64,000 nt of DNA from positions 19,397 through 83,396 of the forward strand of contig NZ_JAQFVG010000243.1 of NCBI RefSeq assembly GCF_029439455.1. Direction: 5' to 3'. The notes under the pieces are model-generated. The model saw only the letters and a list, made by a program, of their open reading frames with translations. It ran no database searches and was not told where the DNA came from. Both the position numbers and the translations under genes were made by a program. Below, piece by piece: positions 29,275 through 36,083 of this stretch. Source of the DNA: Caballeronia sp. BR00000012568055 (GTDB lineage: Bacteria; Pseudomonadota; Gammaproteobacteria; Burkholderiales; Burkholderiaceae). Position 1 is the first letter of the stretch; each line of letters starts with the position of its first letter.

Positions 29275-29351
29275 GGGCCGGAAGCTTAAATGGTATAAGC
29301 TGTCGACTCATAATCGACCGATAGTGGGTTCGAATCCCACCCGGCCCACCA
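29275..29351 (+). tRNA. tRNA with CAU anticodon (elongator Met or lysidine-type Ile2)
   Basis: A 77-nt cloverleaf. The acceptor stem is GGGCCGG with CCGGCCC, then A73 and an encoded CCA (29349-29351). The anticodon stem is GTCGA/TCGAC around CTCATAA, anticodon CAT at 29309-29311. The T-arm is GTGGG-TTCGAAT-CCCAC. The D-stem is GCTT/AAGC. Pairs C4-G69 and C5-G68 are the kind used by TilS, so Ile2 is a real alternative to Met. Position 8 is A and position 21 is T where U8 and A21 are nearly universal. Its 3' end served as an integration site for the island downstream. Confidence 0.88.
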
Positions 29352-29807
29352 AGTTATTTGTTTAAAAAACAAATACTTAGTATATTGCCGCTTCTGATAA
29401 TCGGCTTTCAGGCACACCTGTCGGGACCATGTGGGGATATGTTACTCACTAGGGCCTCAATAGCAGCTACGTTGAAACTGTTGCTGAGTGAGGCCCTTGC
29501 GTAATCCTCGCGTGTTCGTTTGTCATCCTTGTGGGTAGGCACGCTACTCCCTAAGGCATAGAAGAAGTCCGCGGTATGTATTTGTGGGTACAACCGGGCG
29601 GCCATTGCGCGTCGTTTATTTGTGTTGCAATGGTAAGCCGACAAAGGTTATGCACCAAGCTGCACGTCAGCGGAGCTCGTTTCCGACCAGAAGTGGTCTG
29701 TAAGATTTGTCCAAGGCGGAAGTTCACAGCCCCTTTCGAGGCGGCTTCTAAGGAACGGCAGTCACCCGCATCGCCTTCCGATTCATAGCCAACGCACGTT
29801 CTTCCCC
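29352..29807. other. Gene-free left end of the island with a long imperfect hairpin
   Basis: No supported gene in 456 bp. AGGGCCTCA (29450-29458) and TGAGGCCCT (29488-29496) form a dyad whose pairing extends imperfectly inward (AGCA with TGCT). It could be a terminator remnant or a recombination-associated repeat. Confidence 0.4.
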
Positions 29808-30875
29808 ATGCCTCCATCCAAGTTCACCTACGATCTGCCGTCCGGAGCATCGAGCCGCGTCTTCAAAGAAGAGCACATCGAGTACGGCTTCCTTGGCAAG
29901 CTTCAGAACTTGAAGTACGAATACCGCGACGACATTCGCGATCGCGCCGCATTGGAGAGGAACTTCCGGGAGAAGTTCGAGGCCCTCAACCGCGTCAGGC
30001 TGACTGATGCCGAGTTCGCCAGGCTCCTGGATGAAATAGTTACCGCGGATGTCTACACCGCTGCCAAGACCCTTCGCGGCATCAATTCCTTCACCCGCGA
30101 CGATGGCACGCCGTTGAACTACACGCTGGTGAACATCAAGGACTGGTGCAAAAACCACTTCGAGGTCGTTCGCCAGCTCCGCATCAACACCGACAACAGC
30201 CACCACCGCTACGACGTTCTCATTCTCATCAACGGCGTGCCCTGCGTGCAGATCGAGCTGAAAACCCTGGGCGTGAATCCACGCAGGGCAATGGAGCAGA
30301 TCGTCGAATACAAGCATGACCCGGGCAACGGCTACACAAAGACGCTGCTCTGCTTCATGCAGCTGTTCATCGTCAGCAACCGCGACCGCACCTACTACTT
30401 CGCCAACAACAACGTCCGCCACTTCGCTTTCAATGCCGATGAGCGGTTTCTGCCCATCTATGAGTTTGCAGGCGAGGACAACCGCAAGATCACCCAACTC
30501 GACGAGTTCGCTGAACACTTCCTGAGAAAGTGCGACCTTGGCCGCACCATCAGCCGCTATATGGTGCTGCTTGCGGGTGAGCAAAAGCTTATGATCATGC
30601 GCCCGTACATGCCAATCATCCCATTTCTCACGCAGGCGCTGGTCGATGCCTGTCGCGGTGCTGCTTACGTTGTATGCAATCGAGCCGCTCAACGTCGCCG
30701 TTCCGCTGATGGCGCTGTTGGACGATGGTGCCTTGGTACCGCAGGCACTGCGCTTGATCGTGTAGCGCCTGCCCGCGCGATTCCGCGAGATGTTGATGGA
30801 TACAAGTCAAGGGCGAATCGGCTGATCCAGAACTGGCCCTCGCACAGTAAGCAAACAACGTTGTCAAGAACTTGA
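29808..30875 (+). pseudogene. hsdR: Truncated type I restriction endonuclease subunit (hsdR fragment)
   Basis: The first about 267 residues (29808-30608) are the N-terminal nuclease domain of HsdR: EEHIEYGFLGKLQNLKYEYR, then YTLVNIKDW, and the PD-(D/E)xK-type site in YDVLILINGVPCVQIELKTLG. The family continues after EQKLMIMRPY with the helicase/translocase domains. Here homology stops at exactly that point and the frame runs on through an out-of-frame DUF1232 fragment to a stop at 30875. A full subunit is about 1000 residues. Without motor domains or hsdM/hsdS nearby it cannot restrict as a type I enzyme. The nuclease residues remain, so a residual protein is not excluded. Confidence 0.8.
30634..30795 (+). 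pseudogene. DUF1232-like gene fragment fused behind hsdR
   Basis: In the frame of ATG 30646 this reads MPVAVLLTLYAIEPLNVAVP followed by an LLDDGALVP segment, closely matching residues of the intact gene at 34025. A TAG at 30763 replaces a sense codon of the intact copy, while nucleotide similarity continues to about 30795. It is a truncated second copy joined to the hsdR break. Confidence 0.65.
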
Positions 30876-30943
30876 CGGCTGATTACCCAAACTGCGCGGC
30901 GCAAAGTTCGAAGTACCACTTCGAAGCGCAGCCTTGTCCGTTA

Positions 30944-31882
30944 CTAAATCAACCCGCGAAGATAGGTATCCCATTCTCGAATCCGCCTATCCCACGAGAA
31001 GAAGCGGTTGAAATAGTCGACTTGTTCTGCGCGCAGGCATTCGTCTTCCACCCTTCGCAGCCGCACAGTGCGGATTGCTTCATCGAGTGCACTCACGAAC
31101 CGATTGGCGTGCACGTTCACGTCCTCGGTGTAGCTGTAGATTCGTCCGAAATTCGCGCAGGTTTCAGGCAGCGCGCCAAACGAAGGGCAAACAACCAGGC
31201 AACCCGCCGACATCGCTTCGATGGCCGCAATGCAGCTTGTCTCCGCATGAATGCTCGGATACGCGAAGATATCGCACTCGGTGAGCACATCGCGGACGAC
31301 CTGGTTGGGTTGTGCGCCGTGATAGCGAATGCGTGGATGTGCGCGGCAACGTTCGAATAACGCTTCGTATGGCTTATCGCGGTCGGACCAACCATATATA
31401 TCAAAGCTCGAAAAAACGTCCAGTTCGATTTCCGGATGAAGCTGTACGAGATGCTCGAACACCGGCACAAGAATATTCAGACCTCGATGAGGCGTCGTGT
31501 GATAAATCAAGCGAATGCTTTTGCTCACACGCGGCCGATACGCACCGAACGGCTCGATCGCGTTCTGAAGCACCGTCATCTCGCTGAACGGCACGCCGGG
31601 AATCAGTTGAAAGAGTTGCGCCTGATAGTGCGATACACAGACAATGCCAGCGAACGCCTTGCGATTTTCCGGCCGCTCGAGAAAACCGGACTCCTCACGG
31701 CTCGGTGTGTTGTGAAGCCACAAGATGGGACGGCGAGTAGGATCAAGCGAACGCACGCGTTCCGGAATGATCTGAAAATGGCTCGCGAGTTGTGGATCGA
31801 GCCGCGCGTGCAGCATGTCGAGCATGAGTTCGGTGCCGCCTCGCGCCCGTTTGCTTAGTTCGTTGGTTTCAACAGGTTGCAT
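30944..31882 (-). CDS. GT-B fold glycosyltransferase (family 4-like)
   Basis: Transfers a sugar from a nucleotide donor, probably to a surface polysaccharide, lipid or protein. It has 312 residues from ATG 31882; the longer open frame starts inside the upstream gene. The N-terminal acceptor domain includes RGGTELMLDMLHARL. The C-terminal donor domain has RLIYHTTPHRGLNILVPVFE and the family's EAMSAGCLVVCPSFGALPE segment, with the EX7E-type glutamate in AETSCIAAIEAMSAG. It is 10 bases downstream of the second glycosyltransferase, forming a two-gene unit. Acceptor and sugar are unknown. Confidence 0.78.
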   Translation of the reverse strand: MQPVETNELSKRARGGTELMLDMLHARLDPQLASHFQIIPERVRSLDPTRRPILWLHNTPSREESGFLERPENRKAFAGIVCVSHYQAQLFQLIPGVPFSEMTVLQNAIEPFGAYRPRVSKSIRLIYHTTPHRGLNILVPVFEHLVQLHPEIELDVFSSFDIYGWSDRDKPYEALFERCRAHPRIRYHGAQPNQVVRDVLTECDIFAYPSIHAETSCIAAIEAMSAGCLVVCPSFGALPETCANFGRIYSYTEDVNVHANRFVSALDEAIRTVRLRRVEDECLRAEQVDYFNRFFSWDRRIREWDTYLRGLI

Positions 31883-31892
31883 ACAGACAATT

Positions 31893-32651
31893 CTATTCAC
31901 CGCCGACGGCAGTAGTGGGACTGGCCGCCAACGCCGCGCCGAAATCTCCGTGATACGTGTATAGACCTTGGTGCGACAGCTTCGATTGTGTATCGACGAA
32001 AACACGTCCGCCGATATCGCGCCAACGCCGGCAGAACGCATAATCTTCGGAGAGGTAACGGTTGGTCGATGGTTCGACCATCACATCGAAAAAGCGGTAG
32101 CAGAGATTGCGAATCGGCGAATCGAGGGGACCGTCTGGAACATATTGCAACTCAGGAAGGCGGGCAACCATCCTTTCGATGACGCTGCGGCGAATACACA
32201 TGAAACCGGTGGGCGCTTCGCTTACTTCGACAAAACCGTCTTCGTCGATATCTGATGAGGCGCCATCGTGTACGTTCACCGGATAGCGCAAATAGCGCGC
32301 ATTGAATGTCGTTTCCGTCAATCCAGCGGGCAATTCACTTGGCCAGTCAAAACGTTTGAGTGGATACGCACCAGCGATGACATCGCGATCAGCAAGCAAC
32401 AAGCGGAAAACTTGATCAACGGAGAAACCGACGTCTGCGTCGATCCAGAACAGATGCGTGAGACTGGGATCAAGCAGGAACGTTGCGACGGCTTCATTTC
32501 GCGCGCGCGTAATCAGGCTTTCCCCCGAATTGATCTGGATCACGCCGTTCATGCCGGACTGCCATAAGCCGTTATTAAGTGCGAGCATGCTTTTAGCAAA
32601 ATTCGCAGCCACATTGCCTCCGTAACATGGCGTTGCGAAAAGCGGTTTCAT
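31893..32651 (-). CDS. GT-A-like glycosyltransferase / nucleotide-sugar-dependent protein
   Basis: A 252-residue protein starting MKPLFATPCYGGNV, a start shared by a group of putative GT-A glycosyltransferases; in-frame ATGs at 32678 and 32711 are possible. The core shows SLITRARNEAVATFL and the DxD-like metal site WIDADVGFS, followed by AGAYPLKR. The C-terminal half has EAPTGFMCIRRSVIERM and LSEDYAFCRRWRDIGGRVFVD, which resembles family 2 enzymes. It precedes the GT-B enzyme in the same unit, so both probably build one glycan. No membrane segments are evident. Confidence 0.7.
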   Translation of the reverse strand: MKPLFATPCYGGNVAANFAKSMLALNNGLWQSGMNGVIQINSGESLITRARNEAVATFLLDPSLTHLFWIDADVGFSVDQVFRLLLADRDVIAGAYPLKRFDWPSELPAGLTETTFNARYLRYPVNVHDGASSDIDEDGFVEVSEAPTGFMCIRRSVIERMVARLPELQYVPDGPLDSPIRNLCYRFFDVMVEPSTNRYLSEDYAFCRRWRDIGGRVFVDTQSKLSHQGLYTYHGDFGAALAASPTTAVGGE

Positions 32652-33086
32652 AGAGGTCAATGCAGAACGGTCCAACATGATGATGGTCTTCGGAAAGTGA
32701 TGGGCGAGCATCTCTTGGTGCGTCCCAGGATGCTAGTGATGAGCTGACTCGTCTAGCTCATACGGCGATTGTCTGAGCGGGGTTAGCGAATTCCTATAAG
32801 AGCGGTCCTATTCGCGACACATCATCGGGGATAGCGTTCAGGAGCGAGCGAATGAGCACGTGTGGTTTGTTCAAACGCCATTTTCGATCAGGAATTACGT
32901 TGCGATATTCCGGTTTCAATGCGTATCGGTAATAAATAACCGCGGCATATTTAAAGTATTCCTATCTAAAGAAAGTGTGAAATTCCGACGTCGCTACCGC
33001 CGATATTCAGACGTAAGCTAAAGTTGCAACTTATTGGATCTTTACCAAGCCTTCCGTATCGCTCGCAATGATTAATTCTGATTGCA
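32652..33086. other. Gene-free AT-rich stretch inside the island
   Basis: 435 bp without a supported gene. It is markedly AT-rich around 32900-33060 and must contain the promoter of the minus-strand glycosyltransferase pair and that of the plus-strand TPR gene. No repeat or known motif was recognised. Confidence 0.35.
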
Positions 33087-33560
33087 GTGCAAGTTCCGGC
33101 CGACGCGGCGATTCACGCGAATCTCGGTCTTTCGCTGCGCGATCTGGGGCGAACTCGCGAGTCGGAGGCGGCATTACGTCGCGCATTGGACATTGACCCT
33201 GGGTTAGCTGACGCGAGCTATGCGCTTGGCCTCTTGTTGGTGGACATCGGACGTCTGCCTGAAGCCGAGGCCGCATTCAATCGGGCGATAGAGATCGCTC
33301 CTAACTTGGCTCATGCGCACAACAACCTTGGCGCTGTTCTTCTCCAACTCGACCGGCCAGCAGATGCCGAGGCCGCATTCCGCCGCGCACTCGCGTGTCA
33401 TCCGAACTGGCCCGAAGCACGCTGCAATCTTGGGGCTGGCGCAATATGAACAACAGAATCTGAAGGATGCCGAAACCGCCTTCAGGCAGGCGTTGACGGA
33501 TCGATCGGAGTTTCTTGTGGCAAGCAACAATCTCCGACTTGTGCTTTATAAGCACAACCG
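33087..33560 (+). pseudogene. TPR-repeat protein, frameshifted
   Basis: From GTG 33087 there are three and a half tetratricopeptide repeats (AIHANLGLSLRDLGRTRESE, then the ASYALGLLLVDIGRLPEAEA and AHNNLGAVLLQLDRPADAEA units). After about 33430 the frame hits a stop, but the +1-shifted frame continues the next repeat as LGLAQYEQQNLKDAETAFRQ. A single indel has therefore broken the gene. TPR proteins mediate protein-protein contacts, and relatives near glycosyltransferases often have them fused. The beginning is also likely missing. The GTG start is uncertain. Confidence 0.65.
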
Positions 33561-34000
33561 CTGGTCAGCGGAGCGCGTCGCTCCGCACCGCCGATGGGCT
33601 GGAGCAACTGCAAGCAATCACCGAGGCGCGTGGTGGGACGCGCCTGGCGACCAATTACACAGGGAGGCTTGCGCAGTATCGCTTTCGATGCGCGCAAGGC
33701 CATGAATGGGAAACGGAAGGCGGCATCGTATTCGGCTGCTCCTGGTGCAGGCGATGCGCGTTCGATCCGTACCGCTCGACGCTGGAAGAAATGCAAGAAA
33801 TTGGGCCGCTCACGCGGCGGGCGGTGCCCGAGCACCGAGTATCAAAACGCCACGTTCAAGCTGACCTGGGAGTGCGTCAGGGGCATGTCTGGGACGCGGT
33901 ACCGGGTTCGGTCAACGGTGGAACGTGGTGCCCGGACTGCGCGGTTCTTGATCTGACGAAGACGCGCGCAACGCGCAAGAAGTACGATGTCGAAGTTTAA
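33515..34000 (+). pseudogene. Zinc-ribbon repeat protein with two compensating frameshifts
   Basis: The open frame reads GLEQLQAITEARGGTRLATN, then FRCAQGHEWE and CSWCRRC, then an anomalous middle, and ends GHVWDAVPGSVNGGTWCPDC. The alternative frame supplies the missing part of the second repeat, SRGGRCPSTEYQNATFKLTW followed by ECVRG, between about 33795 and 33885. The original protein thus had two similar treble-clef/zinc-ribbon units (RGG-CxSTxY...WEC..GH.W...CPxC). Two opposite indels have corrupted the second one. Function unknown; related repeats occur in putative nucleic-acid-binding proteins. A shortened product could still be made. Confidence 0.6.
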
Positions 34001-34024
34001 GGGATTGAAACGCGTGGAGGAGAT

Positions 34025-34303
34025 GTGATCGTGAAGCGATTGTTCGGTTTGTGGAAGGTCGTCAGAAACGATGGACTCGTGCTATGGCGCGCGCTGCGCC
34101 AACCTGACCGACCGCGGTGGCTGATGCCCGTGACGGTGCTGCTCGCGTTGTATGCGCTCGAGCCGTTCAATGTTGCGATTCCGCTGATGGGGCTGGTAGA
34201 CGATGGTGTCTTGGTGCCGCTGGTCTTGCACCTGATCGTGCAGTGCCTGCCCTTGCGGTTCCGTGAGACGCCGGTGAACGGCAGCGTAGCGCGAGCCGGT
34301 TGA
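34025..34303 (+). CDS. Small DUF1232-like membrane protein
   Basis: A 92-residue protein starting at GTG 34025 behind a good ribosome binding site (GGAGGAG). The core PVTVLLALYALEPFNVAIPL with LVDDGVLVPL matches the DUF1232 pattern (SPIDLIPD-like turn, then DD and hydrophobic residues). One or two membrane segments are expected. Function unknown. A truncated second copy lies at 30634, joined to the hsdR fragment, so the gene was duplicated within the island or two islands recombined. Confidence 0.65.
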   Translation: MIVKRLFGLWKVVRNDGLVLWRALRQPDRPRWLMPVTVLLALYALEPFNVAIPLMGLVDDGVLVPLVLHLIVQCLPLRFRETPVNGSVARAG

Positions 34304-34429
34304 GCCGGCGTCCGCCGCCCGTATGCCGCTCCGGGGACACTCGCAAAACGTCGGGGGCACGCAGGGCGCGCAGCCTCTGGAACTATCAAAGAGTTAGTGG
34401 CCCCTGTATGCCCGACGATCCCCGTGAGA

Positions 34430-34454
34430 TGGGTTCGAATTCCACCCGGTCCAC
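34430..34454 (+). repeat. Degraded copy of the tRNA 3' end (candidate right attachment site)
   Basis: TGGGTTCGAAT, then CCACCCGG and CCACA, align with the T-arm and acceptor 3' strand of the tRNA at 29275-29351 with three mismatches (C to T twice, C to A once). Same orientation as the tRNA, as expected for an att site left by tRNA-targeted integration. Confidence 0.7.
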
Positions 34455-34496
34455 AAGCCTGGTCATAAAGCAGCGACAGGCGGCTAGCGCCCATCT

Positions 34497-34979
34497 CTAG
34501 CCCTTCCTGCTGAGATACGACGCGACAGGCCCGGTCAAAGGGATACTGCCCAACTCTTCCGGCAATACAACACGCGTCGCCGTGATCTCCCTGTTATCAA
34601 GGCGTAGCTCCGGCAAGCAATCAAGATGCAGTTCGAAGAAGTGCACTCGATCTTGCCGGCCGTCCCAGATGCCACTGACACTGCCGGCCGCGCGCAGTGA
34701 ATGCGGCGTGAGTCCAATCTCCTCTTCCATTTCCCGACGTGCCGCTGCAATGGGCGTCTCGCCGGGTTGAAGACTGCCGCCAGCAAAGCTCCACTCTGCC
34801 CGATACGACGACTTCACAAGCAATAGCGCTTGTCCGACGTAGATGGCAACCAGCGCGCCTTCATGATGAGGCCGTCGAATGTGCCACCAGGCGCGAGCGA
34901 GCGGAAAGCCGAGGCGTAGCACCAGGCGCCAGATTGCATCGATTACCGGATTCGTTCGAGAGCGTTCGTGTTTTGGCAT
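34497..34979 (-). CDS. Nudix hydrolase
   Basis: A 160-residue Nudix-fold pyrophosphohydrolase acting on an unknown nucleoside diphosphate derivative. The Nudix box is complete and canonical: GSLQPGETPIAAARREMEEE followed by IGL, with REMEEE providing the metal-binding glutamates. The preceding EWSFAGG strand is normal. The N-terminal about 30 residues are basic with a hydrophobic stretch (LVLRLGFPLARAWWHI), which might associate with the membrane. It lies just outside the island's right boundary. Confidence 0.9.
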   Translation of the reverse strand: MPKHERSRTNPVIDAIWRLVLRLGFPLARAWWHIRRPHHEGALVAIYVGQALLLVKSSYRAEWSFAGGSLQPGETPIAAARREMEEEIGLTPHSLRAAGSVSGIWDGRQDRVHFFELHLDCLPELRLDNREITATRVVLPEELGSIPLTGPVASYLSRKG

Positions 34980-35240
34980 AGGCGTTGTGTCTTCTATTCA
35001 TTCTGTAATGTTTGAGGAGGCGGGTGCATCGGCTATGACACATAACGTCGTCGTGTCCTGCCTATGATTCGATACGTTGAGTTATCGCCGGCATTTGAAA
35101 AATGATGAAAGGTCATGCAAGTATTAGGACGACTGGACGTGGCTCTCCTTTGCGCAAAGACAGCCATGTTATAAAGTCAGGCGATTCGGCAATCGCGATG
35201 CACGCTTTTTCCAAACTTTCATCTACAGATCACTTAACAC

Positions 35241-35528
35241 ATGCAACACTCGCGTCTATCTGCTGGAGCCAAAACGCTTTCTTCGGCGCTGATCGTTTTG
35301 CTTACGGCAATCTATTTGGCGTCCTGCACATCTTACGTTCAGCAAGCGAATTCGACACAACCAATCGGTCTCGCCAATCCCGCATCTGTCAACTGTGTCA
35401 AGCAGGGAGGGCAGTTGCAGATCGTCGATACCGCTGCCGGGCAAGTAGGCGTCTGCCATTTTGAGAATGGTAAACAATGCGAAGAATGGGCGCTTCTGCG
35501 CGGTGAATGCAAAGCTGATTCAAAGTGA
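35241..35528 (+). CDS. DUF333 (putative hemolysin-like) lipoprotein
   Basis: A 95-residue protein with an N-terminal hydrophobic segment ending in a lipobox-like LASC (LLTAIYLASC), so a lipid-anchored envelope protein is predicted. The mature region is the DUF333 domain: GLANPASVNCVKQGGQLQIV, then GVCHFENGKQCEEWALLRGEC with its conserved cysteines. The family is often labelled hemolysin, without good evidence. The 260-bp upstream gap and the sequence after it hold no other gene. Confidence 0.8.
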   Translation: MQHSRLSAGAKTLSSALIVLLTAIYLASCTSYVQQANSTQPIGLANPASVNCVKQGGQLQIVDTAAGQVGVCHFENGKQCEEWALLRGECKADSK

Positions 35529-35950
35529 GCGTTAAACCGCCGAATGCATTCGATGCGCGCGACGAAGCATAAACGTTGGCGGTGACGATTTACCCCGACA
35601 TCGTTGCGGCCGAGCATAACGTGTGCAGCATATGGATCACGTGTCCCGACCAGTTATTAATGCGCAGATCAATGATTTTTTGTGGTTCGACGCGTGGTGC
35701 ATTGATGTGTATCGCTTCGTTGGGACGTCGAGTGTCGGCAGGAGTTGGCTGCTTTTCAGTGGGCGATGGCGGGGCAGACAGTTGCTAGTGATTGTGGGGC
35801 GCGGTTTGTCATTTCGGCGATGCGTGTCGATGTGAACCAGCCGCATTGGTTATGAAGTGATGCCCGGTCTAACGTCGATGCGTTTCCGTATGCAGAGAAC
35901 GCCAGTACCATTCATTCGCTCGTGGCGTCGCAATGCGAGTTGAAGCGGCG
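35529..35950. other. Gene-free stretch before the CRISPR1 leader
   Basis: 422 bp with only short, unconvincing reading frames. No repeat-like sequence or family match was seen before the leader begins at 35951. Confidence 0.4.
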
Positions 35951-36083
35951 TAACCCTTTTTTTGACGTGTCCTGTGGCCGATATAAAAATCAATGACTTA
36001 CGTGGGACAAGGAAATTTGGGTATCTTAGGCGATTGGAGGCTGTTTCTCTTTTTAATCAATAGGATATCGTTTTTTGACTCTA
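35951..36083 (+). promoter_or_regulatory. CRISPR1 leader
   Basis: 133 AT-rich bases upstream of the first repeat. It starts TAACCCTTTTTTTGA, identical to the start of the CRISPR2 leader. A perfect IHF consensus (AATCAATGACTTA, 35988-36000) ends 84 bases before the repeat, and a one-mismatch copy (AATCAATAGGATA, 36055-36067) ends 17 bases before it. It should contain the array promoter and the integration determinants, and sets transcription to the plus strand. Confidence 0.8.

Larger units (their letters stand above)
29352..34454 (+). mobile_element. Decayed genomic island at the tRNA(CAU) 3' end
   Basis: It is bounded on the left by the tRNA and on the right by an imperfect copy of the tRNA 3' end (34430-34454). 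The contents are accessory and partly broken: a truncated hsdR, two glycosyltransferases, a frameshifted TPR gene, a twice-frameshifted zinc-ribbon gene and two copies of a DUF1232-like gene. Base composition is lower in GC than the flanks. No integrase was recognised, so the element looks immobile. The boundaries are inferred. Confidence 0.5.

Noticed and set aside
34314..34496. Second complete tRNA at the right end of the island
   Set aside because: Only the T-arm and 3' acceptor strand are recognisable. No matching 5' acceptor strand or anticodon arm precedes them, so it is an attachment-site remnant.
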